Positions 17,601 to 24,199 of a stretch of 64,000 nt of DNA are shown one piece after another. The position numbers and the translations under genes were made by a program. The stretch spans positions 1-64,000 of the forward strand of contig DAIQOK010000003.1 of assembly GCA_036787895.1 (NCBI GenBank). Reading direction: 5' to 3'. Position 1 is the stretch's first letter. Every line of letters starts with the position of its first letter. Source of the DNA: UBA7662 sp036787895. GTDB lineage: Bacteria; Bacteroidota; Bacteroidia; UBA7662. The notes beneath the pieces were generated by a model. That model worked only from the letters and a program-made list of their open reading frames with translations. It did no database searches and was not told the DNA's origin.

Positions 17601-18788
17601 AATAAAAAGGACTATTCTCTTTCCTGACTCTTCCGCTCGTTGATTTAATTTTCTGAGAAAATCTGTCGACTTAGAGTTGATTTGAAGTCTTTTGAAAATT
17701 TGTGTCCACGGATCTTCTTCTGTGACAAAATGCTGACCCAGAAGAAAAACACTTTCATATTCTTTTTTAATTCTCTTTGAAACTATATCTCCAATCAAAT
17801 GTGATTTCCCAATGCCTGCTTCACCATCTAGTAATAAAAATGGGTTATTCGCAAGTTTAAATGCAGAGCTATGAATTAAATTTTGAAAAGTAGAAAGTTC
17901 ATGCTCAAATTCTCGAATATTCCTAAGCTCATAGCCGTATTTGTGATAATACTGATATTCATTTTTTTCTTTTTGTAGCTTCCCTTCTTCTGTTATGTAA
18001 TAATCATAGATTTGTTGCACGGAGCTATGAGCTTTATTCAATAATCCATCAAACTCATTTACGGGAATTGGGGCAGTTCCTAAGAAATCAATTTTATGAA
18101 ACAAAGTCTGTAATTCATCAAAGGTGTTCTCTAAACTCTCAAGACTTTCTTTTACCTCAGGTTGATTCTTTAATACCTTTTTCCCTTTTATCAGTAACTG
18201 ATCAAAAAGCTTTATTGATTTCTTTTTGAACTCTTCGGTTCTTCCTATCCCTTCGAAGATTTCGGATACTTCAAGTTTTACATTTAACTCTGGTGTATAT
18301 CTTTTTCCAAGATCATGTATTGATGATTTACATTGCCCAATGAACCATTGTTGATTAGGTTGAAATGTTAATTCCGACTTTATACCTTCAATCTTGTCAT
18401 CAATATCTTTTGAAAGGCGGTTAAAGATGTTGCTTGTAATACTTTCAACTGTTACTTCAATACCTGATTTTTTAGCCTTTATCTCTTGAAGCCATACATA
18501 TGTAAACAGAAGTAGTAAAATAATAATCAGCAGAATGCTCCACCAAGGAAGGCTGATACTCACCCAAAAATGAATTACTCCCCAAAATACTTCTAGCCAC
18601 GTATCATTAGCATCTTCATAAAGTTTGGCTGTTGCTTTTACAACGAACTCCAGTTTATTCGCGATTTCTCCCAGAATTACCAATGCTAAAGGAACTGCAA
18701 TGCTCCAATAGGTTTTTCGTAGCCTGAGTTTGAATACCCAAGAAAGTATCCATTCAACAAGAGGCTTTATTTTTTCTACTTTATTCAT
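14637..18788 (-). CDS. Membrane-anchored STAND-type NTPase, probable antiviral sensor
   Basis: 1383 residues. Two hydrophobic helices (residues ~28-42 and ~81-100) anchor the N-terminus. Residues 110-300 are helical. The NTPase core has Walker A GEAGIGKS (322-329), Walker B RIVLFIDAINE (391-401) and an LTIRTSY segment (429-435), the pattern of STAND/NACHT-like ATPases such as Avs. Residues ~600-900 look like helical repeats and the last ~450 are rich in Trp and Tyr, possibly ligand-binding. No nuclease or TIR domain is visible, so the membrane segment may be the effector, by disrupting the membrane after activation. AT-rich and bracketed by palindromic spacers. Defence role is inferred from architecture and neighbours. 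Confidence 0.72.
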   Translation of the reverse strand: MNKVEKIKPLVEWILSWVFKLRLRKTYWSIAVPLALVILGEIANKLEFVVKATAKLYEDANDTWLEVFWGVIHFWVSISLPWWSILLIIILLLLFTYVWLQEIKAKKSGIEVTVESITSNIFNRLSKDIDDKIEGIKSELTFQPNQQWFIGQCKSSIHDLGKRYTPELNVKLEVSEIFEGIGRTEEFKKKSIKLFDQLLIKGKKVLKNQPEVKESLESLENTFDELQTLFHKIDFLGTAPIPVNEFDGLLNKAHSSVQQIYDYYITEEGKLQKEKNEYQYYHKYGYELRNIREFEHELSTFQNLIHSSAFKLANNPFLLLDGEAGIGKSHLIGDIVSKRIKKEYESVFLLGQHFVTEEDPWTQIFKRLQINSKSTDFLRKLNQRAEESGKRIVLFIDAINEGKGNYFWNEFVKSFINEIKKYEWLGLVLTIRTSYKKLIFPEEERTSLDIVEHHHYGFRNIEYEASKLFFDNYSIELPNVPLLHPEFQNPLFLKLFCEGINKAGLTRIPDGLQGITSIINFFVKNVNIVLSKPKRVGFSDSLNLVQKSINALIKYKVDNELRYVPYEQAYEVVNESISSFIDKKGFIDELIIEGVLSKNLFWKEGDDYEEGVYLAYERFEDHLTVQYLLGQCPELEKEFNKDGKLYNYVEEENAVYRHKGLIEALSIQVPEIKGYEFYNLIPDLKDKYPIVESFVESLLWRKVETINEESIKYVNEHVFAFQGTHDYFWEIILAVTGIPNHFFNAYFLHNHLIKYSLADRDAIWTQLLKHKYDDESSVKRLIDWAWSETDKSHIKDESILLSSITLAWFHTSTNRELRDCSTKAMICLLQNRVHVLIELLQKFETVNDPYVYDRLFAVAYGCSVRTNKKEELADLSDYIYVTIFKDKDEVYPHVLLRDYARGVIEFTSFSGIELPFDIEDVRPPYKSSFPQKIMTNEEIDKKYKFDYDAKDFKKHYWSQNSILSSMTTEYGRGTGGYGDFGRYTFESALNSWDVNTNQLSNLAIEWIFEKYGYDVEKHGEYDRNTNSYDRRASTIERIGKKYQWIALYEMVARVSDNFKKYERWSFKKEKEVPYQGPWDPYIRDIDPTLLISKTGSYDDEQPHDFWWVNNKIFNWNCTNESWVNDSSVLPNMEEIIQIEDDNGDEWLVLEGYPSWSEPKKIGEEKWDQPHKELWCQIRSYLVKDVEYDSFKGWAVKHDFMGRWMPESGDRYEMFSREYYWSPAQDYFMTDYYGGTEWTEVHDRKLGEYVAEVNVTAQGFLWEEEFDKSKEETISFLKPSTVIHKGMDLKYSQREGEFIDNSEVVQCFAPNVYHNSKSYLLVRKSSFLKFLNENKLKVVWTILGEKRIIGGRSFGTEYHGRLEISGAYYLENEKLNGTINTKKT

Positions 18789-19082
18789 TTATCAGCGGTT
18801 GGATTATACAGCTCTTTTGGTTTTTAACGTTGGATTTTGGGTTGGCAAAAACCAAATGTGCTGTATGTGCGGTCAGCTTTTTCAGCATGGCATACAACTC
18901 GTTTATACCCGCAAATCCCCGCCCACCAACATACTGCTGTATAGCGGCAGAAAACTTGCGCCTATACCGCAAGCTAAACATTGTATACGCGACAACCAAA
19001 TATATTTAAACAACAGATATAAAGACTATTCACCGGCGGTATACGGGCAATTGGCCCGGCTAAAATTGCGCTTATACACTCC
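18789..19082. repeat. Palindromic cassette-like spacer D
   Basis: Between the STAND gene and the photolyase-related gene. The arms ttggttttt (18817-18825) and aaaaaccaa (18847-18855) form a perfect 9-bp inverted repeat, with taacgtt at 18825-18831 in the loop side of the left arm. A smaller hairpin cttgcg/cgcaag follows near 18953-18971. The taacgtt box is shared with spacers B and C. No gene is supported; open frames on both strands are probably by-products of the repeat. Confidence 0.6.
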
Positions 19083-20573
19083 TTAGTGGTCCTGGCCCAA
19101 AGCCGCTAAAAACCCCTCCGCCCGGGTCAGCAAGGCCTGCTTTTTGGCGGGTTCAAACTTATCGAAAGTCCGCACCAACATACTCAGCCGGGGATTTTTA
19201 AGGAAAAACACACGGTGTTTGTCTAAAAAACGCCAGAAAAGGGCATCCCAAGTGGTTTGCCAGTCGCCTTTGGGGTAGTTGCTCATTTTTTGGAGGTAGT
19301 TGCTGCCGCTGAGGTAGGGTTTGGTGGCGAAACCGCCGCCATCGGCAAATTGGCTCATGCCGTAAACGTTGGGCACCATCACCCAGTCGTAGGCATCGAT
19401 AAACAGCTCCATAAACCAGCGGTACACCTCATCAGGATCGATTTCGCAGAGCAACATGAAGTTACCGAGCACCATGAGGCGTTCGATATGGTGGCAATAG
19501 CCGGTGTCGAGCACTTTTTTGATGGTTTCATCTACGGGCAAAATGCCGGTGGTGGCGGTATAAAAGGCAGCGGGCATTTTTTTGTCGAAACCCCAAAAAT
19601 TGGTGGTGCGTGCCGTCGGCCCCTGGGCCACATACACCCCGCGTATAAACTCCCGCCAACCGGTGATTTGCCGCACAAAACCTTCGAGAGAGTTGAGGGG
19701 AACGGGGTATTTGGCGGCATGTTGGAGGGTGGTGTCGAGCACTTGTTGGGGGGTAAGCAGACCAACATTCAGCATAGGTGTGAGCAGACTGTGGTTCAGC
19801 AGCACTTCCCGGTAAACGATGGCATCTTCATAAGTCCCAAATTCGGCGAAACGCTGCTGCAAAAAGGTTTCGAGCCAGTCGGCACTGGCCTTGAAGCTGG
19901 TAGGATAGGTCACTTTATCGCTCAAACGCCCCGGATTTTGCCCAAAGTGGCTGAGCGTATAGGCCCTTGCCTCCTGTGCATAGGCATCCAAAGCCGGATA
20001 AGGCGGCTGTACCGCCTTTTTGCCTTTGGGGTAAGGACGGCGGTTGTCGGCATCGAAGCTCCACTGTCCGCCGAGTGGGCCGCCAGCCGCATCGAGCAGT
20101 AGTTGGCGTTGGAGGCGTTGTTGTTTGTAGAAGTCGGTCTGGAAAAAACGTTTCCGCCCCGCCTTAAAATAAGCCGCCAGCTCTGCCCGGCTATTCAGGA
20201 ACATGGGGCTATCCAATACGGTCAGCTTGAGGCCCAATGTGGTGCAGCCCTTCGTTAACCGCCGCAGCAGCCAGTCGTCGACCGGGTCGATGACAACCCC
20301 CTTTTCCAGGCCGGCTGTTTTTAAATCTGCCAGCAACACCCGCACATCGGCCCTGGCTTCGGTCGCTTCCACATAAGTCACCGAACGGCCCAGGCCCAGC
20401 AGATACTGTTCGTAATACTTCATCGTCGCGCGGTGAAATGCGATTTTTTGTTGATGGAATTTAAACTGCCGGAAAAACAGCACTTCCTCCACCAGAAAAA
20501 TCTCCCCGGGATAAGCCAGTAGTGGGTTGTTTTCGAACAATTGGTGGGGGAAGAGGAGGAGCGCGGTGGACAT
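19083..20573 (-). CDS. Photolyase-related protein (FeS-BCP/DPRP family) lacking the iron-sulfur cysteines
   Basis: 496 residues from Met at 20573; an in-frame extension to 20663 carries no homology. The N-terminal third is the antenna-type Rossmann domain (LLLFPHQLFE...). The C-terminal half has the FAD-domain landmarks of the prokaryotic (6-4) photolyase/cryptochrome family: YCHHIERLMVLGNFMLL, PNVYGMSQFADGG and NPRLSMLVRTFDK. In PhrB-type enzymes the loop after MSNY holds three of four 4Fe-4S ligands; here it is short and cysteine-free (MSNYPKGDWQTTWDALFWRF). Probably light-dependent repair or blue-light sensing without that cluster. A second photolyase is encoded next door. Confidence 0.85.
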   Translation of the reverse strand: MSTALLLFPHQLFENNPLLAYPGEIFLVEEVLFFRQFKFHQQKIAFHRATMKYYEQYLLGLGRSVTYVEATEARADVRVLLADLKTAGLEKGVVIDPVDDWLLRRLTKGCTTLGLKLTVLDSPMFLNSRAELAAYFKAGRKRFFQTDFYKQQRLQRQLLLDAAGGPLGGQWSFDADNRRPYPKGKKAVQPPYPALDAYAQEARAYTLSHFGQNPGRLSDKVTYPTSFKASADWLETFLQQRFAEFGTYEDAIVYREVLLNHSLLTPMLNVGLLTPQQVLDTTLQHAAKYPVPLNSLEGFVRQITGWREFIRGVYVAQGPTARTTNFWGFDKKMPAAFYTATTGILPVDETIKKVLDTGYCHHIERLMVLGNFMLLCEIDPDEVYRWFMELFIDAYDWVMVPNVYGMSQFADGGGFATKPYLSGSNYLQKMSNYPKGDWQTTWDALFWRFLDKHRVFFLKNPRLSMLVRTFDKFEPAKKQALLTRAEGFLAALGQDH

Positions 20574-21005
20574 GGAGGGATAACAGCGGGAAGGGGAGAA
20601 AGTTGGGCTGGCCCCCTGCCCTCGTTCGCTCGGGGGTTTTCCTATTTTTCTGCTTTCCCTCATTTCGACTCGTAGTTCGGAGAGCTCACCACAGGTCCCG
20701 ACGGGAGCCTTGGGGATGACACCTTTTAAACCGGCCGTCAGAGCTTGTGGTGAGTATATCGAACTACGAGTCCGACTAGGAAATCCTTCAAAACTTGCTA
20801 CCGACTGTCGGAACGAGAACAGGCTGGCTCCTCGCCCTGCGGCACCTTTCGCTGCAGTACTTCACTTCCTCCCAGTGCCGCGCCCATTTTTTGCGCCAGG
20901 TTAAAGGTAATCCGCATACCACGCAGATTTTAGTAGGTAAATCTCCCTTTTTCATTGGAATTCGGTTGTATCATGCATGAATCAAAACTTCATCCTTCAA
21001 ACTTC
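20574..21005. repeat. Intergenic region with nested palindromic element
   Basis: An element at 20668-20771 has perfect outer arms (12 bp, 20668-20679 with 20760-20771), perfect inner arms ctcaccaca (20685-20693) with tgtggtgag (20746-20754), and a small hairpin tcccg-a-cggga (20696-20706). The design resembles a branched, cloverleaf-like single-stranded structure. The rest of this 432-base gap holds no gene I can support. Confidence 0.75.
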
Positions 21006-22523
21006 TCACTTCCCATCTTCTGACTTCCCAACTTCCCCACTTTCCAGGCTCCGCTTTCCCGGCAACTGTTTGCTGTTTCTGGTGTGTTTTTTCACAATCC
21101 GGCTGCTTTCGGACTTCACCAACGGATCGCGGCGGTGGCCCCAGATTTTGTCTTTGGCGCGTTTGGAGGCTTCGGCCAGATCGACCAGCGGTAGCGGATA
21201 ATCCACCCCCATTTGAATGCCCGCAAATTGTTGTTCCATGGCGGTCATTTTCCAGGGTTCGTGTATGGCTGCAGCGGGTACTTTCCGGAGTTCGGGTACC
21301 CACTTTTTGATAAAAACACCTTCAGGATCGTGGTCCTGCGATTGTTTTACCGGATTATACATGCGAATGGTATTCACGCCGGTGGTGCCTGCCTGCATTT
21401 GAAACTGGGGGTAATGTATGCCCGGTTCGTAGTCGAGGAAGCGTTGTGCGAGATGATAAACGCCCATACGCCAGTCGGTATCGAGCTGGTGGCAGAGCAC
21501 CGATACGAGCATGGCGCGCATGCGGAAATTGATCCAGCCTGTGGCCTCGAGGCAACGCATACAGGCATCTACCAGCGGGAAACCGGTGCGACCTTGCTTC
21601 CAGGCTTCAAGCCAGTCGGTATTGTTTTCGTAACTTAAACTATCGTAGCCGGCATTAAGGCAGCGGCTCTCGTAGCTGCATTCCATCTCAAACTTCTGGA
21701 TAAAATGACAGCGCCATTTGAGTCGGGTGAGCATGCCGGTAAATGCCATTTTTTGGGTGGCGTAATTCGGATGGTTTTTAACAAATTGATAGACCTGCCT
21801 TGCCGAAATATTGCCCCAGGCCAGGTAGGGCGACAATCGGCTACACGACAATCGGCTTTCGGTGGGTTTGGAGATGAGCTTGTGGTAATTTTTACCCCGA
21901 CCCGAAACAAAAGAATGTAAGTAACGCCAGGCGGCTTCCTCACCGGCCGGCTGGAAGTGAGGTGGATAATCGGCCAGCCTTTTTACCAACGAAAGATCGA
22001 GGGCGAAGGGATGCGCGATGCGCAGACAGCGGGTGGCTTTGGCCAGTCGAACGATTTCGTTGTGTGCCATTACAAACCAGCTTTTATCCCAGTCGGCACG
22101 GTCGGCAAAACCTCTTCTCACCCCATCTTTCTGGCATTCCGTCCATTTTATGCCGTGATTTTGGCAGTATTTCGCCAGCCATTTATCGCGTTGCCAGCTG
22201 AGTTCGGTGCCGCTTTCCTGGTAGCTGAAGATGTTTTGGATGTCGTAAACCGACTGCAAATGCGTGAATATTGCTTCAGCATCGGCTTGAGCCAAAGTAA
22301 TCCACCTGCCATGTTGTTCGGTTTGTGCGTTAAATGCCAGCACCGACTGGTACTGAAACTGCAGGTGACGCTCCGAAACATCGGGATGCGCCATCAGTGT
22401 AGGTTCGAAGAGGTAGAGGATGATGAAGGGTAATCCGGCATCTTCGGCCAAGTGTAAAGGCAGATGATCCTGACTGCGGATGTCGCGTTTCATCCAAACG
22501 ATATTGATGGCCGGTTTGGGCAT
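21006..22523 (-). CDS. FAD-binding photolyase/cryptochrome
   Basis: 505 residues. The N-terminal alpha/beta domain begins INIVWMKRDIRSQDHL, the classic photolyase opening. The C-terminal FAD domain contains TGFPLVDACMRCLEATGW, NFRMRAMLVS and HYPQFQMQ.GTTG, with conserved tryptophans for electron transfer. Expected to repair pyrimidine dimers or act as a cryptochrome; the class cannot be fixed by eye, though it differs from the FeS-BCP type next to it. The last ~25 residues are a Lys/Ser/Gly-rich tail with no homology, running into low-complexity intergenic sequence. With 19083-20573 it forms a photorepair pair. Confidence 0.9.
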   Translation of the reverse strand: MPKPAINIVWMKRDIRSQDHLPLHLAEDAGLPFIILYLFEPTLMAHPDVSERHLQFQYQSVLAFNAQTEQHGRWITLAQADAEAIFTHLQSVYDIQNIFSYQESGTELSWQRDKWLAKYCQNHGIKWTECQKDGVRRGFADRADWDKSWFVMAHNEIVRLAKATRCLRIAHPFALDLSLVKRLADYPPHFQPAGEEAAWRYLHSFVSGRGKNYHKLISKPTESRLSCSRLSPYLAWGNISARQVYQFVKNHPNYATQKMAFTGMLTRLKWRCHFIQKFEMECSYESRCLNAGYDSLSYENNTDWLEAWKQGRTGFPLVDACMRCLEATGWINFRMRAMLVSVLCHQLDTDWRMGVYHLAQRFLDYEPGIHYPQFQMQAGTTGVNTIRMYNPVKQSQDHDPEGVFIKKWVPELRKVPAAAIHEPWKMTAMEQQFAGIQMGVDYPLPLVDLAEASKRAKDKIWGHRRDPLVKSESSRIVKKHTRNSKQLPGKRSLESGEVGKSEDGK

Positions 22524-22864
22524 GGAGACGAAGGAGAGAACAGCTGGGTAGGGAGTATTGTTTGGGGTACCGGGTTTCGTTCGGGTTGGGGTTTGCCTGG
22601 TTTTGAACTTTTCTCCTTCCGACTCCTAGTTCGCAGGGTGCACTCCAGGCCCTCATCGCTTGATGAGCGGGAACTTGCCTGAAAACTTGGGCCTTCGGCT
22701 GCGCTGGCTGCACGGTCGGGACTGCTGCGCAACAGCAGCGGCTTAATACCTTGAACCCGCCAACTTTGAACTTTATAACCATACCCGCCCTATCCGCCGA
22801 ACCACAGCAAAAAAACCAGAACTAAATCCATGATTATCATCCCGGGAAAAGCTTACTTTTAGCC
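22524..22864. repeat. Intergenic region with degenerate copy of the window-start repeat
   Basis: At 22650-22712 the sequence repeats the pattern of the copies at 1-450: a ctcat/atgag hairpin, a gcgggaac spacer, then a hairpin around ttcggctgcgct. Just upstream (22621-22632) it shares a gactc-tagttcg segment with the palindrome at 20668. The remainder is the divergent promoter space between the photolyase and the methyltransferase; no clear -7 element was found. Confidence 0.65.
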
Positions 22865-23533
22865 ATGCAATGGCAACAATTTTGGGACAAACAGGCAGAG
22901 GCGGCAGATGTGCAGCAGCAGGTTGGGCGAATTACGCGCGATGGGCGGGCAGTGGCGGCGGAAGTAATTGCGGAGCACATTGGCCAATTGCTGAATTTGC
23001 AGGCTACCGACCATTTGCTCGATGTTTGCTGCGGGAATGGTGCCTTGACCAATTTGCTGGCATCGCAGGTGGCCTTTTGTAGTGGCGTAGATTTATCGCC
23101 CAAACAAATCGCTTTGGCTAGAAAAAATTATCCCGACATCGACTGGCACATTGCTTCTGCCCGTCATTTGCAATTGTTGAGCAGCAGCTACGATAAAATC
23201 AATCTCTACTTCTCCTTCCAATATTTCACTTCCGATGCCGAGGCTTTGGCGGTTTTGCGAGCAGTAAAAGCCGTTTTAAAACCGGGTGGGCGTGTTTTAT
23301 TGGGCGATGTGCCCGATGCCCAACGATGGTGGGTGTATTACGAGAGTTGGTCGGCACGTTTGCGCTGGCTTTGGCACCGCTTCTTAGGCCGCGACGATAT
23401 GGGACGGTTCTGGCGCCAGGCCGACTTAGCCCGATTGGCCCAAAAAGCTGGCTTTCGTATCGTTTTTCTGGCCGAACCACCGCATCTCCCCTTCGCCTGG
23501 TACCGCTATGATGTGCTGCTGGAGCACACTTAG
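22865..23533 (+). CDS. Class I SAM-dependent methyltransferase
   Basis: 222 residues. Rossmann motif I is LLDVCCGNGALT (about residues 57-68), followed by motif II GVDLSPKQI and post-I IASARH, then LKPGGRVLLGDVP as the strand-5 region. The fold is of the UbiE/COQ5-like small-molecule type. The substrate is not evident; there is no linked pathway. Divergent from the photolyase and 44 bases ahead of a small secreted protein gene, with which it may be cotranscribed. Confidence 0.87.
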   Translation: MQWQQFWDKQAEAADVQQQVGRITRDGRAVAAEVIAEHIGQLLNLQATDHLLDVCCGNGALTNLLASQVAFCSGVDLSPKQIALARKNYPDIDWHIASARHLQLLSSSYDKINLYFSFQYFTSDAEALAVLRAVKAVLKPGGRVLLGDVPDAQRWWVYYESWSARLRWLWHRFLGRDDMGRFWRQADLARLAQKAGFRIVFLAEPPHLPFAWYRYDVLLEHT

Positions 23534-23577
23534 GCAGTTGTAACTCGCAACTTATTTTGCATCTTGCATCAGATTTT

Positions 23578-24066
23578 ATGCAATTGCGCTGCCGGCTCAC
23601 TCCTTTTTCGCTTCGCATTTGGAGTATGGTACTCCTCGCCGGTTTCTTTTTATCTGCCCAAAGTCAACTGCCCGAAGCAAAAGCCCAGCTCACTGTGCCT
23701 TATGCCACGCTACGGGATGCGTTCAAACAAAACGACTGGATCGACCCCCTCTTTTTTGATACCGACGGCCGGCAACCGGGACTTTATCTCAAACTCGACC
23801 GCCATTACAGCCTATCAGGCTACACCCGCCCCGATACCAGCCAATTGTATGTATATGCTTACTGGCCGGAAGAATTGTTCTACAACAACATCCGCTACTG
23901 GGTAGAAATCACCGAAGTGCGGCAGGAAGACCAGGAGTTGTTCATCGCCTTTCAATCACGTACAGTGCCAAGTGAAAACCGGGCCTGTTATGTGGGTCAG
24001 CTTCATTTCCAACGGAGTTATTCGGGCTGGAAACTAGTAGGGCGTAAATTATTTCCCTTAGATTAA
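23578..24066 (+). CDS. Small secreted protein of unknown function
   Basis: About 162 residues. A hydrophobic stretch (VLLAGFFLSAQSQ) near the N-terminus is a probable signal peptide. The mature part alternates beta strands with many Tyr and Trp residues (YVYAYWPEELFYNN.RYWVEI) and ends in a strand, suggesting a periplasmic or surface beta-fold protein. I do not recognise the family. The frame is open from 23557; I chose the Met at 23578 because it places the hydrophobic core better. Followed by a strong bidirectional terminator. Confidence 0.6.
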   Translation: MQLRCRLTPFSLRIWSMVLLAGFFLSAQSQLPEAKAQLTVPYATLRDAFKQNDWIDPLFFDTDGRQPGLYLKLDRHYSLSGYTRPDTSQLYVYAYWPEELFYNNIRYWVEITEVRQEDQELFIAFQSRTVPSENRACYVGQLHFQRSYSGWKLVGRKLFPLD

Positions 24067-24139
24067 TCTTTCGATTACTACATTTAAAATCTCTGCCTTT
24101 CCCGGCAAATTTTCGCTTGCCTTCCTACAAAAGCAAAAC

Positions 24140-24185
24140 AAAAATCCCCCGAAAAGCAGCTTTACACTGTCTTCGGGGGATTTTT
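24140..24185. terminator. Bidirectional intrinsic terminator
   Basis: Arms aaaaatcccccga (24140-24152) and tcgggggattttt (24173-24185) form a perfect 13-bp stem with an A run on one side and a T run on the other. It lies between convergent genes and should stop transcription from both. Confidence 0.93.
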
Positions 24186-24199
24186 CAAGGACTAACTTC

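Noticed and set aside
7312..19082. Classical integron cassette array
   Set aside because: Spacer ends do not match the RYYYAAC/GTTRRRY core sites and no IntI is present, so only a cassette-like description is supported.
18730..19086. 118-codon plus-strand ORF between the STAND and photolyase genes
   Set aside because: It spans the palindromic spacer and runs into the antisense of the STAND gene; composition is that of a repeat.
20574..20663. N-terminal extension of the photolyase-related protein
   Set aside because: The first 30 residues are low-complexity and the domain begins at the internal Met.
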